Shown: positions 7,339 to 16,598, counted from the stretch's first letter. The stretch is DNA of 63,324 nt from Porphyromonadaceae bacterium UBA2751 (GCA_002353285.1 DEJJ01000002.1:12129-75452), one strand, 5' to 3'. Made by a program: numbers and translations. The notes: generated by a model not told the origin, from the sequence alone.

Positions 7339-7358
7339 TATACCACATCGGGTGTAAT
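7339..7358 (+). promoter_or_regulatory. Operator-like site O4 downstream of hipT
   Basis: GTATACCACATCGGGTGTAA fits the O1 pattern with three mismatches in the arms and the same 4-bp centre. It lies after hipT and about 100 bases upstream of the LRR promoter. The antitoxin might therefore also act on the LRR gene, or the site may be a relic. Confidence 0.4.
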
Positions 7359-7436
7359 AATCGCAGGATATTCAGACCCATTTTTATTGAGATAGAACAA
7401 ATTTACAATCAAGAGTGTAATTTTTGTTGTTATTTG

Positions 7437-7468
7437 TTTGCTAATTAGCAAAATAACACATATATTTG
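7437..7468 (+). promoter_or_regulatory. Promoter of the LRR protein gene
   Basis: TTTG at 7437-7440 and TATATTTG at 7461-7468 are about 20 bases apart, the spacing of a normal Bacteroidetes promoter. The leader to the ATG at 7559 would be about 85 bases. Confidence 0.6.
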
Positions 7469-7558
7469 TAATTTTGAAAAAAGTGCGACTTTCAAGTAAT
7501 AGAATATAGTAGTAATAATTTAAAAAATGATAAAGTTTAACCTAAAAAATGTGTCAAT

Positions 7559-10500
7559 ATGGAAAAGAAGCTACTAAAATTATGTTGCCTTGTGTTACTG
7601 GCAATGACTGCATTGGCTGGGCGAGCGCAGACTTTTACCAGCGAGGAGCTAACGTTCAAGTTCTTTGGTACTAATCTTTATTGCGTGGGATTGAGCTCAG
7701 CAGGACAGAGCGAGACTCACATCATTGTGCCGTCGTCGGTGACCTACAATGGTACAGCCCATCGAGTGTGGGGAATTGACGACTATGCGTTTAAGGATAA
7801 GACCAACATCTATAGTGTAAAAATCAATTTTGGCGTGGTATACATCAATTCCCATGCCTTTGAAGGCTGCACAAATCTAGGCTCGATAGACTTGCCAAGC
7901 TCACTCAAGCGAATTGATGCCGATGCCTTTAAGGGCTGCACAGCGCTGACAGGGGTCTACTATGCTGGTTTTAGTTTTCCGCAGGAGGGTATCAATGCTA
8001 CTGCCTTCCCTAACAAAAGCGGCATGTACTTTTATATCCCCTATCAGTCAAGCAAGACACCTGAACAGTACAAGGCAAAATCGGAGTACTCACGGTTTGC
8101 CAATGTTTCTTATGATAAGTTAGCTTATGATTTCTATACAGCCGACAATGGCATATACTGCATTGGTTGGCCCGACGATTATGGTCCATCGATGGTGCGC
8201 AGTGCCACACTCACCAGCTATCATAGCAATAGCAATAGTCCAACCTATAGGCCAAGTAATCCAATCACTAGCACATTCTATGGTGTGCCATTCTCGATTG
8301 ACACCATTGGCGCCAATGCCTTCCGTGGAATTAATTATCTCACGACAATCGACCTGACAAACCTATCCAATCTCAAGTATTTTGGCAGTCAAGAAAAAGA
8401 CATGGGCATCCAAAATGTGACAACATTAGTGTTGCCACCATCAAACTTCAACTATACTACGATTTCATTCTTGTATTTCAACTCGCTGACTGAATTTAAG
8501 TTGGCATCGGGAAGCACAAAATTCTCAATCTACGAAGGTTGCTTATATAACTACAGCAAGACCACTTTGATTAAAGTGCCAAATGCAAAAGAAGGACAGA
8601 TGTCATATCCCTCCACACTGAAAACCGTGTGGAACTGGAGTCACTGCAATTGTGCCAAAATCACCCACGCTATGCTCCCCTATGGTGTGACCTCCATTAA
8701 TTCTGGAGCTTTCGCCAATACCAGCAAATTGGACTATGTGCGCATCCCAAGCTCGGTCACCAGTTTGAGCAACGACCGTGTGTTCAATGGTACCAAGTAC
8801 AATAATTACATCTACTGTAACATGGACAACCCTCCCACAGTCACGGCAAGCAGCTACTTTGGCGACAACTCAGGGATGAACCTGTATATCCCATACGGCA
8901 AGGAATCGACTTACTCAAGTGCCGGATGGACAGGCTTTAAAAATGTGAACTCTGGTGGCCGTCAGGCTTATGACTATCCCAGCAGCACCGCCACATTGTG
9001 CTACTCGGTGACCAACAATGGCACTGTGACGGGTGCCGATGGCATCACCTACAGTGGCCGAGTGCGCCTGGTGTGCAACGGCATCACAAGCAATGACGAT
9101 GCGCCCACCACCATCACCATCCCAGCGAGTGTCACCATTGGTGGTAAAGAATATGTTGTCAACAAAATTGGCGATGCGGCCTTCAACAATCGCACCACCG
9201 ACTTTACCGTCAATGGGTGCGTCAATGTTGATACCATAGGTGCTTTTGCCTTCTCGGGCCAGTCAATAACTAGCTATGCTTTCACCCACAACCTCCGAAA
9301 CATCGATCAATTCGCCTTTTATGGGTCGGGACTTACTGGCACCATAGCATTGCCTTATGGGTTGAGGAAACTTGGGGTTAGTTCATTCGCCAACGGCAAA
9401 TATAGTCGAATAATAGTGCCCAGCTCGGTAAACTCAATTAATGGAGACTTCTGCTATAACACTTCCACGCTCACTGACCTGGTGCTAAACCTCAAGAATA
9501 GCGTATTCTATAATTATAGTGGTTGGAAATTGGACGGTGTGCCCAGCGCGTGCCGCATACTTGTGCCCACCGGGGTAGTCAAACAATATAAGCAGAACAG
9601 CAAGTTAAGTAGCCGAGCTAGCTATATCAACGCCGGCGCCTACGACTTTGCCTACGGGAACAATCACGCTGGCGTGTACTTCTTGACTGTCCTGAGCACC
9701 ACACCCGTCACATTCCAGGGGACGACCTATGCCGGAAAGGCAAGATATGTGTATCACCCAAATATTCAGAATTTAACGACCACAAACACCTATTGGTTCT
9801 CAAATAGTGAAGCCGACGTAACCGACCCTAACGATGAGCGCGAGTATCTCATCACCGAGATTGGCGATTCGACACTCTACGGCAGCAAGTTCACCGATGG
9901 CACCATCCCCAGTGGCGTGACCCGCATCGGTCAGAGTGCCTTCCGCAATTGTGAGTTTGCTGCTCACCCCTTGCTGCTGCCCGAAGGGTTGACCTTCATC
10001 GGTCACGATGCCTTCTACGGGAGCAAAATCGCTGGCGAGGTGAGAATTCCAAGCACGGTGACAACACTTGAGGAATATGCTTTGTGCACCTCAACACTGA
10101 ACTCTATAGTCTTCCCCGACATTCCATTGCCCTCAATGGGGCAATGTGTGTGGAGCCAGTCTATTAACTACGGTGTGTATGTTCCCAATCACCGTGCTCC
10201 CCAATATCTGACAAAAGCCAACTCATGGGGCACTAGCTACGGAAACAAACTCGCAGTGTGGATTAACCCCGATGCCACAACACAGATGTTCAGCTCGGTG
10301 GTGCCAGTCGATTTCTCGGGTACAGCGGTAAAAGCTTATTATGCCAGTGCCTACAACAAGAACAACACCGGCAAAGAGGTGACCATGACACAGGTGAGCA
10401 AGATACCGGCTGGCACGGGCGTGCTGCTCACTAACCTGCAAGCCAACTCACCGCAACGCTTCGACCGCCCAACTGGTAGCGTCACAGCTCCGTCGACCAA

Positions 10501-10891
10501 CTACTTGGTGGGGACCCCTGATAACGCTGTCAACATCACTAACGTGAATGTGGGTTATTACTGGGTCTCTAACACCAACGGCAAGCGCTTTATTAGGCCC
10601 ACTTCGGCTATTAACTCAGTGATTGGCAAAGCCTATCTCAAGCTCAGCAGCAGCGAGGCAAGCGGCAAGAACGAGGTCTACACCACCCTGTTCCCCAAGA
10701 CCAGCGGTAGTAGCATTCCTGGCGACGTGAACGGCGACGGGCACGTGACGAGCGTTGACGTGACAGCGCTTTATAACTGGCTGCTCAATAACGATGACAG
10801 CGACCTGGTTAACGGCGACCAGGATGGTGACGGACATGTGACCAGTGTTGATGTGACTGTGGTGTATAACATCATGCTTGACAACGATTAA
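7559..10891 (+). CDS. BspA-like leucine-rich repeat surface protein with dockerin-like tail
   Basis: A 1110-residue secreted protein with a signal peptide (about 1-23, ending GRAQ). It carries several blocks of LRR_5/BspA-type repeats, such as IDDYAFKDKTNIYSVKI, INSHAFEGCTNLGSIDLP and IGQSAFRNCEFAAHPLLLP. Spacer regions with Y-rich sequence separate the blocks. The C-terminus holds two dockerin-type calcium loops (GDVNGDGHVTSVDVT, GDQDGDGHVTSVDVT) closely matching those of the C10 protease. BspA-type proteins bind host matrix or other bacteria. Adhesion is therefore the likely role, by family analogy. It is transcribed alone. Confidence 0.88.
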   Translation: MEKKLLKLCCLVLLAMTALAGRAQTFTSEELTFKFFGTNLYCVGLSSAGQSETHIIVPSSVTYNGTAHRVWGIDDYAFKDKTNIYSVKINFGVVYINSHAFEGCTNLGSIDLPSSLKRIDADAFKGCTALTGVYYAGFSFPQEGINATAFPNKSGMYFYIPYQSSKTPEQYKAKSEYSRFANVSYDKLAYDFYTADNGIYCIGWPDDYGPSMVRSATLTSYHSNSNSPTYRPSNPITSTFYGVPFSIDTIGANAFRGINYLTTIDLTNLSNLKYFGSQEKDMGIQNVTTLVLPPSNFNYTTISFLYFNSLTEFKLASGSTKFSIYEGCLYNYSKTTLIKVPNAKEGQMSYPSTLKTVWNWSHCNCAKITHAMLPYGVTSINSGAFANTSKLDYVRIPSSVTSLSNDRVFNGTKYNNYIYCNMDNPPTVTASSYFGDNSGMNLYIPYGKESTYSSAGWTGFKNVNSGGRQAYDYPSSTATLCYSVTNNGTVTGADGITYSGRVRLVCNGITSNDDAPTTITIPASVTIGGKEYVVNKIGDAAFNNRTTDFTVNGCVNVDTIGAFAFSGQSITSYAFTHNLRNIDQFAFYGSGLTGTIALPYGLRKLGVSSFANGKYSRIIVPSSVNSINGDFCYNTSTLTDLVLNLKNSVFYNYSGWKLDGVPSACRILVPTGVVKQYKQNSKLSSRASYINAGAYDFAYGNNHAGVYFLTVLSTTPVTFQGTTYAGKARYVYHPNIQNLTTTNTYWFSNSEADVTDPNDEREYLITEIGDSTLYGSKFTDGTIPSGVTRIGQSAFRNCEFAAHPLLLPEGLTFIGHDAFYGSKIAGEVRIPSTVTTLEEYALCTSTLNSIVFPDIPLPSMGQCVWSQSINYGVYVPNHRAPQYLTKANSWGTSYGNKLAVWINPDATTQMFSSVVPVDFSGTAVKAYYASAYNKNNTGKEVTMTQVSKIPAGTGVLLTNLQANSPQRFDRPTGSVTAPSTNYLVGTPDNAVNITNVNVGYYWVSNTNGKRFIRPTSAINSVIGKAYLKLSSSEASGKNEVYTTLFPKTSGSSIPGDVNGDGHVTSVDVTALYNWLLNNDDSDLVNGDQDGDGHVTSVDVTVVYNIMLDND

Positions 10892-10902
10892 ATATTAAGC
10901 TA

Positions 10903-10956
10903 ACGTGAGTTCGACGAAAATAAATGGCTGTATATTAGGCTACTCCTCTAAGATAC
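10903..10956 (+). repeat. Inverted repeat copy B (TAACGTGAGTTCGACGAA and TCTAAGATA)
   Basis: The first 18 bases match the sequence after aroQ exactly, on the opposite strand. After 23 diverged bases, ACTCCTCTAAGATA matches the second block of copy A apart from three missing C bases. Together the copies bracket 73-10903 in inverted orientation. Confidence 0.65.
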
Positions 10957-11090
10957 GGATTATTCTGATTATTTGTTAATTATCAAGAATTTGTCAATAT
11001 CTTGGCTTAGAGATTAGAACATTCATATAATTCAGTCATTTCTACCGCATTTTGACATGGCCTCGTGTGGCTTGGGATGCGGCTTGAGGT

Positions 11091-11133
11091 AAAAAGTGGT
11101 CTGTAAAGAACAGTCTCTTTCAGACCACTTTTT
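11091..11133 (+). terminator. Strong terminator upstream of rbfA
   Basis: AAAAAGTGGTCTG and CAGACCACTTTTT form a perfect 13-bp stem ending in T-run sequence. The stem is symmetrical enough to work in both directions. Confidence 0.8.
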
Positions 11134-11200
11134 GGGGGATTTTAGGGTGGTGTTGGGTTGTGAAAGTGGCTAAAGTGGTGTGGATTTCAGGAAAAAGTAG

Positions 11201-11208
11201 TAACTTTG
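11201..11208 (+). promoter_or_regulatory. rbfA promoter (-7 box)
   Basis: TAACTTTG, followed by CA, is an exact -7 match 55 bases before the rbfA ATG. Confidence 0.6.
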
Positions 11209-11262
11209 CAGATTGGTAGGTTTTTTCTCTTGAAATCCTAATCAATTTTTAAAAATCATATT

Positions 11263-11598
11263 ATGGAATCGACAAGAATACAGAAGATACAGAGACAGAT
11301 ACAGAAGGACCTGAGTGAGATATTTCGCGAGGACACTGCCAAGATGCATGGTGTGCTTGTGAGCGTGAGCAACGTGCGCGTGTCGCCCGACTTGAGCATT
11401 GCGCGTGTTCACCTGAGTGTGTTCCCGAGCGAGCGCGGCCAGGAGATAATCGACAGTGTGAACAAGAATGTGAAAACCATTCGCCATGCGCTGGCTCAGC
11501 GCGTGCGCAATCAACTGCGTAAAACCCCAGAGCTGGTGTTCTATATCGATGATTCACTTGACTATATCGAGCACATCGATGAACTGCTGAAGAAATAG
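11263..11598 (+). CDS. rbfA: Ribosome-binding factor A
   Basis: A 111-residue 30S maturation factor that binds 16S rRNA and helps late assembly and cold adaptation. The family pattern is clear: RIQKIQRQIQKDLSEIF at the start, VSNVRVSPDLSIARVHLSVF in the middle, and RKTPELVFYIDDSLDYIEHIDELL at the end. The length is normal. The permease gene follows 53 bases downstream, so the two are probably one operon, as in other Bacteroidales. Confidence 0.95.
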   Translation: MESTRIQKIQRQIQKDLSEIFREDTAKMHGVLVSVSNVRVSPDLSIARVHLSVFPSERGQEIIDSVNKNVKTIRHALAQRVRNQLRKTPELVFYIDDSLDYIEHIDELLKK

Positions 11599-11651
11599 TT
11601 TTTATAATTCACAGTTTTTAGTTTTACAATTATTAGGTTTTTTGTAATAAA

Positions 11652-12872
11652 TTGTCGCTGCCGTTAAAAATAGCGCTGCGCTACTTGAAGTCGAAGAAGG
11701 CTCATAATGCGGTTAACATCATCTCGATAATCTCGATAAGCGGGGTGGTGGTGACAACTGCTGCGCTGGTGTGCGTGCTGAGTGTGTTTAATGGCTTCAG
11801 GAGTGTGATACAGGACCGACTTGCACGCCTCGACCCTCAAGTGGCTGTGTGTCCTGCCAACTGCAAGGTGATGGCCGATGCCGATAGCGTGATAGGTGCC
11901 ATAACTAAGATAGAAGGCATCGAGAAGGCAATGCCAGTACTTGAGGACCAAGCACTTGCCATATATGCCGACTATCAAATGCCAGTGCGTCTCAAGGGCG
12001 TGCCGGTTAACTACCATGAGATTAACTCGCTTGACAGCACAATCATTGATGGCAGCTATGCCCTGAAGGACGATGTGTCGAACTTTGCGGTTGTGGGCAT
12101 TGGTCCGGCTGTGAACCTGCGCATGCTTGCAGGCAGCCTGCGCATGCTGCAGCTCTATGCCCCACGCCGCGTGGGGCGTGTGAATGTAGCAAATCCCATT
12201 GACGCGTTCGCGAGCGACTCACTCTTTGTGTCGTCGATTTTCCAGGTACAGCAAAATTCCTACGACCAAGACCTGATATTTGTGCCGCTCGACTTTGCCC
12301 GTAAACTCTTTGACTACGAGAGCGAGGCCTCACAGGTGGAGCTGAAGTTGCGTCGTGGAGCCAACGAGGACGCTGTGATGCGTGAGGTGAGCAAGACCTT
12401 GGGAAGCAACTATGAAGTAAAGAACAGGCTGATGCAGCAATCGGAATCGTTCCGCATGATAAACGTTGAGAAATGGGTGACCTTCCTGCTGCTTGCGTTC
12501 ATCATGATCATTGCCACGTTCAACGTGATAAGCACCTTGTCGCTGCTCATTATTGAGAAAGACGAGAGCATAGCCACCTTCCAGCACCTGGGCGCCACCC
12601 AGCAGCAGATTACCCGCATCTTCGTTGCCGAGGGGTGGCTCATCACCATGCTTGGTGCAGTGCTTGGCATTGCACTTGGCCTGCTGCTGTGCTTGGGTCA
12701 GCAGACCTTTGGTTGGCTCAAACTCAGTGCCGATCCGCAGCAAGTAATCGTCAATGCCTATCCAGTGCAAGTGGTGTGGACCGACATCGTGGTGGTACTA
12801 CTGCTCGTGGCTGCCATTGGCTTAGTGACCTCGCTCGTGACCAGCACCATCATGCGCCGTCGCCTGCGCTAA
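11652..12872 (+). CDS. FtsX-like ABC permease (LolC/LolE type)
   Basis: A 406-residue inner-membrane permease with the MacB/LolC layout. One membrane helix lies near residues 22-45 (ISIISISGVVVTTAALVCVLSVFNGF), followed by a periplasmic domain of about 220 residues. Three helices lie at the C-terminus (about 275-400), beginning WVTFLLLAFIMIIATFNVISTL. Related proteins release outer-membrane lipoproteins to LolA together with an ATPase encoded elsewhere. The start is a TTG at 11652. I see no suitable ATG, and the protein begins MSLPLKIALRYL, which fits the family. Confidence 0.88.
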   Translation: MSLPLKIALRYLKSKKAHNAVNIISIISISGVVVTTAALVCVLSVFNGFRSVIQDRLARLDPQVAVCPANCKVMADADSVIGAITKIEGIEKAMPVLEDQALAIYADYQMPVRLKGVPVNYHEINSLDSTIIDGSYALKDDVSNFAVVGIGPAVNLRMLAGSLRMLQLYAPRRVGRVNVANPIDAFASDSLFVSSIFQVQQNSYDQDLIFVPLDFARKLFDYESEASQVELKLRRGANEDAVMREVSKTLGSNYEVKNRLMQQSESFRMINVEKWVTFLLLAFIMIIATFNVISTLSLLIIEKDESIATFQHLGATQQQITRIFVAEGWLITMLGAVLGIALGLLLCLGQQTFGWLKLSADPQQVIVNAYPVQVVWTDIVVVLLLVAAIGLVTSLVTSTIMRRRLR

Positions 12873-12884
12873 GGCTAAAAATAA

Positions 12885-12901
12885 CTGGCACAGAAATTGC
12901 T
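12885..12901 (+). promoter_or_regulatory. Sigma-54 promoter upstream of trypsin-like protease
   Basis: CTGGCACAGAAATTGCT matches the RpoN consensus YTGGCACrNNNNTTGCW, with GG and GC at the -24/-12 positions and the required spacing. It lies 43 bases before the protease start and just after the permease stop. A sigma-54 promoter needs an enhancer-binding activator, which I do not find in this window. Confidence 0.7.
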
Positions 12902-12944
12902 GTGTTATAACTGTTATTTTTTTTAGAATTACAGTTTTTTCACG

Positions 12945-13541
12945 ATGAACGATAATATATTACCCTATGTGATGCCAGTGTTTCGCCATTGTGGCGACCC
13001 GCGTTCGTTTGCCGGCACAGCATTCTGCATCGACGATTATCTGGTCACCGCTGGCCATGTGCTGACGACGGCATCGACCTACTACGTGCGCAACGGCAAC
13101 AGTTACCATGCGCTTGAATTTGATAACTGGATACCACCGCAACTGCCTGCCGATGACCGCATGGGCTATGACATAGCGCTCTACCCCATTCCAGGCCTGA
13201 AGAGCCCACTCAAGCTGGCCGACTGTGATGCCGAGCCCAACGACTCGGTCGACATCCTGTGCTGGCAGATGCTTGGTAGTGCTCCACAGATGGTTGCAAC
13301 CCAGGGGCTTGTGATAAAAGAGCGCGACGAGGCTGGCTACCTGCGCCTTGCCACCGTGACCCACATCACCCACGGTTGCAGCGGTTGCCCCATCTTCGAC
13401 AACGAAGGCCGAGTGTATGGCATGGTGACAATGGGCCGCACCAACGTTGAAGGCAAGGGCATGTCGCCACTGCTGCGGCACATGGAGCAGAATACCTGCT
13501 GGGCCTTCAAGACCAGCTACATCAAGCGCTTCATGCCGTAG
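12945..13541 (+). CDS. Trypsin-like (S1/DegP-fold) serine protease, no signal peptide
   Basis: A 198-residue single-domain serine protease. The triad is visible: His38 in VTAGHVL, Asp76 in YDIALY, and Ser146 in GCSGCPIF. There is no PDZ domain and no signal peptide or membrane segment. It should therefore act in the cytoplasm, unlike DegP/HtrA. It sits behind a sigma-54 promoter and 106 bases upstream of a large AlbA_2/WYL protein in the same direction. Small cytoplasmic trypsin-like proteases of this kind occur as effectors or processing modules in bacterial conflict systems. That role here is inference. Confidence 0.85.
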   Translation: MNDNILPYVMPVFRHCGDPRSFAGTAFCIDDYLVTAGHVLTTASTYYVRNGNSYHALEFDNWIPPQLPADDRMGYDIALYPIPGLKSPLKLADCDAEPNDSVDILCWQMLGSAPQMVATQGLVIKERDEAGYLRLATVTHITHGCSGCPIFDNEGRVYGMVTMGRTNVEGKGMSPLLRHMEQNTCWAFKTSYIKRFMP

Positions 13542-13647
13542 CGGAGGAGAGTGGAGAGTCTTGGAACTGATAGCTCACAGCTGAAAGCTCACGTTAATAT
13601 AATTGAAAATTTCAACATAAACTTTTTTTAAAAAATACTATTGCATC

Positions 13648-16503
13648 ATGAATCAATCATCCACCCCCTTGTGGCTCGACCTGAAAACCAATTACATAGA
13701 TGACAACTTTGACAAATTAGTTGATTACTTGCGAAACACAGCCGACAAAAACGACCGCTTGTACAAAGAGACCTTAAAATTGTTAGAGAAACGAATAGGA
13801 GAATTGATTGAATGTGAGAGCAATAAAAGACTCTATGACAGTCCTACAGACAAAGAACTGACAATATTCAACATAAAACTGCTGGTGGTGTACCTGCTGA
13901 CAATGAAAAACGATGCCCAGTTGCTGACCGACGCATTTGTCGCGCTCATGGAGCAACTGATGCTCATCACGCCCCAGCGATCGCAAGAACTACTCGACAT
14001 AATATCGGGCTGCCTGCGCCACACCACTGTTGAGGAGTTGGGATTTGGATGGTATGAATATGACCACTACATTGGGCAAGAAGTCTTTGCGATGAACTTG
14101 TGTCAGAATGTTAAATTTGGAAAAGACAAGGCCAGCAGGGAATATTTCAATCACGGTTCATTGCTCATAAAAGATGACAACATTTACCTGTCGAGCCTTA
14201 ACGCCACCAAAGCCAAGAAACTGGCTGCAGCTCCAATCAAATCGGTTGAAGCCGACACAGGCATTAATGTGATAACTCCCCAGGGCGACAAACTTAAATC
14301 CTCGACCAGCACAAGCATCATCGACATCGAAGCCTTTGCTCGCAATTTCGTGAGAGAACAGCAGCAATGTGATGCCCCATTGCCTGGAGACGCTCCACTC
14401 AAGCGCTACTCACCTGGTGATGAAGCCCTTGTGAAGGTGACATCGAAATTCAACGACACCATCAATGTGTCGACAATCGATCCTCGCTATGAAACGGTGA
14501 ATGGTGTCATCACCTTTGAAGAAGGTCGATTTAACATCCTGTTTTACCAGAACACTGACATATACAAGTTCCTGCAAGTGGGCGATGTGATAAAAGCCAC
14601 AATAATCGAAACCGAGCAGGGAGATTTTGGAATAGAGAATCAGTTCATCGACTACCTCATGAGCGACTTTGCCGACAACATAGGATATGGCGAAACACTG
14701 GCAAAATGTCTGTTCAAGAAAAAATCGCAGGTGTGGATTACCGAGGATGGCTATCCATTTTACACATTTCCCACCAACGACTACGACAAGGACGATGTGG
14801 CAGTGCTCAAAGTCAAAAACTTCTATGACCCAGGCGACAAACGCTATGGCAAGATAGAAACGGAGATTGTGGAGAGCATTGATGACGACTTTGACATCAG
14901 GGAAACACAACGCCGCAGGTTCAGAGCCTTTGTGGATTCGTTTAAAGACGAACTGCCCACTACAACGCCCGATAGCGAAGATCAAGAGCCAATTAATGCG
15001 ACAACGATCAACCTACTGGCACGTTACCTCTTCAATCACCAGAAAGGGTTGCTCAAGCCATCGCACCGCTACAAGGTGCTCGTTCAGGCACTGCTGCTGT
15101 CGACTCTCACAGGCGACAGCGACACAGCCGCCTATATCGACTTTGCCAAGAATTACCTGCGTGCACTTGTTGCCTTTGTGAACAACGACGAGATAAGCGA
15201 ACTAATGACACAAAGCAACGACAAGTTTGCCACAGCCGAATCAACCCAGCAGCGCATCGCCATTGTGGAGCTGCTGCGAGAGTATGGCAAGAAAGACGAC
15301 TCCCCGCTACTGAACGAAGCCATCGAGAAAGGCAGCGACACCATTTCGCGAATTGCCCAGCTCATCCAGTCGTCGAATCGCATGCAGCAAGTGCTGTCGC
15401 CAGCAGCCCTCAATGTGATAAAACATGAGATCATCAAGCAGTTATCGATTGAGAATGAGACCGATACCGACCTCGAGGCCGACAGTGGCACCTACATAGG
15501 CATGGAGTCGTCGACAATGGAATTCAAGACCTCGATAGTGTATGATCCCAGTCAGAGCGATGCGGCAACGCCAGTGAAGCAAGGCAAGAATGTGATGCGC
15601 GGCGTGTGCGCCTTCCTGAACTCGGCCACAGGCGGCAACCTCTACATTGGCGTGAACGACCAGGGCTACGTGACCGGCGTTGAGAGCGACATGCAATACC
15701 TGAGTTGCAAGAGCACCGATGCCTACATGCGCTACATCCAGGACGAGCTCATCATCCCCCTCCTGGGGATGGATGCTGCCACCTATGTAAAAATAGAGCC
15801 CCTGCACGATGGCCGCGTGGTGGTGCTCCATGTAGAGCCCCACCCCTATCAAGTTGTGGAGCTCGACAGCAAGGCCTACATAAGGGTCAACACCGAGTCG
15901 CGCCCCATGGACGAGAGCACCCGCCACGAGATGCTTGCCCAGAAGATGAGCAAGCAGAAGGAGAAAGCTGCCAATGTGTCGCTACTGCAGCGAGCCTGCC
16001 AGCAGAAGAAGTGCGTGACACTGCACCGCTACGAGTCGTCGAACAGCGGCAAGATCAGCGACCGCCATGTGGAGCCCTATAAGATACTGCCTGGCGACAA
16101 CCTGCTCATGGCCTATGACCTCGACAACAACAGTTGCCGCGTGTTCAGCCTGAGTCGCATCACCTACGTTGAAGTGCTTGACCAATTGTGGGGCCACTCG
16201 GCACTGCATCGTGACATTGAGGTTGACTCGTTCCACCTCTCGGGCGACAATGCCATCAGTGTGTCGCTGCAACTCGACATGCTATCGCGCAACCTCCTGA
16301 TTGAGGAGTATCCACGCACCAGCGAGTGCATAGAGCGCGATGCTGCCGACAGCAACGTGTGGTACTATAACGACACAGTGCGCAACATTGCAGGAATAGG
16401 TCGCTTCTACATGGGCCTTGCCAAGCACATAAAGATAATAGATGCACCTGAGCTTGAGGAGTTTGCTCGGCAGCAACTGGAGGACTTTCCCATCAAAGCT
16501 TAA
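13648..16503 (+). CDS. Multidomain protein with AlbA_2 (Schlafen-like) and WYL domains
   Basis: A 951-residue, probably cytoplasmic protein with no signal or membrane helices. Residues 1-240 are mainly helical and unrecognised. Residues 250-430 contain two beta-rich segments (GDEALVKVT..., GDVIKATIIETEQGDFGIENQFI) that resemble OB/S1-like folds. Residues 450-600 are helical. An AlbA_2 domain (about 619-765) begins ESSTMEFKTSIVYDP and contains GVCAFLNSATGGNLYIGVND. A WYL-like domain (about 789-850) contains HRYESSNSG...HVEPYKILPGDNLLMAYD and SLSRITYVEVLD. AlbA_2 proteins are usually DNA- or RNA-linked regulators, and WYL domains sense ligands such as nucleic-acid fragments. The combination suggests a sensor-regulator coupled to the protease upstream. 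Confidence 0.8.
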   Translation: MNQSSTPLWLDLKTNYIDDNFDKLVDYLRNTADKNDRLYKETLKLLEKRIGELIECESNKRLYDSPTDKELTIFNIKLLVVYLLTMKNDAQLLTDAFVALMEQLMLITPQRSQELLDIISGCLRHTTVEELGFGWYEYDHYIGQEVFAMNLCQNVKFGKDKASREYFNHGSLLIKDDNIYLSSLNATKAKKLAAAPIKSVEADTGINVITPQGDKLKSSTSTSIIDIEAFARNFVREQQQCDAPLPGDAPLKRYSPGDEALVKVTSKFNDTINVSTIDPRYETVNGVITFEEGRFNILFYQNTDIYKFLQVGDVIKATIIETEQGDFGIENQFIDYLMSDFADNIGYGETLAKCLFKKKSQVWITEDGYPFYTFPTNDYDKDDVAVLKVKNFYDPGDKRYGKIETEIVESIDDDFDIRETQRRRFRAFVDSFKDELPTTTPDSEDQEPINATTINLLARYLFNHQKGLLKPSHRYKVLVQALLLSTLTGDSDTAAYIDFAKNYLRALVAFVNNDEISELMTQSNDKFATAESTQQRIAIVELLREYGKKDDSPLLNEAIEKGSDTISRIAQLIQSSNRMQQVLSPAALNVIKHEIIKQLSIENETDTDLEADSGTYIGMESSTMEFKTSIVYDPSQSDAATPVKQGKNVMRGVCAFLNSATGGNLYIGVNDQGYVTGVESDMQYLSCKSTDAYMRYIQDELIIPLLGMDAATYVKIEPLHDGRVVVLHVEPHPYQVVELDSKAYIRVNTESRPMDESTRHEMLAQKMSKQKEKAANVSLLQRACQQKKCVTLHRYESSNSGKISDRHVEPYKILPGDNLLMAYDLDNNSCRVFSLSRITYVEVLDQLWGHSALHRDIEVDSFHLSGDNAISVSLQLDMLSRNLLIEEYPRTSECIERDAADSNVWYYNDTVRNIAGIGRFYMGLAKHIKIIDAPELEEFARQQLEDFPIKA

Positions 16504-16564
16504 GCGGTGCCTATAGTGTGGTTAATGGCTAAAAAGCGGTCAAGAAATGTTTTTTAAGCATTTT

Positions 16565-16598
16565 TTGATAGCTTAGTTTAAGTAATTTAGTACCTTTG
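16565..16598 (+). promoter_or_regulatory. Promoter of the PBP1A gene
   Basis: TTG at 16565-16567 and TACCTTTG at 16591-16598 form a Bacteroidetes-type promoter 44 bases before the ATG at 16642. The spacing of 23 is slightly long. Confidence 0.6.

Larger units (their letters stand above)
7257..7558. other. Gene-free region between hipT and LRR gene
   Basis: It holds a fourth operator-like palindrome (7339-7358), a short inverted repeat (TTACA / TGTAA, 7403-7420) and the LRR promoter. The bases just after hipT contain an AGGGC/GCCCT pair that could be a weak terminator. I see no coding sequence. Confidence 0.6.
10892..11262. other. Gene-free region between LRR gene and rbfA
   Basis: It contains inverted repeat copy B, a terminator and the rbfA promoter. 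The A/T-rich part at 10960-11050 shows nothing I can name. Confidence 0.7.
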
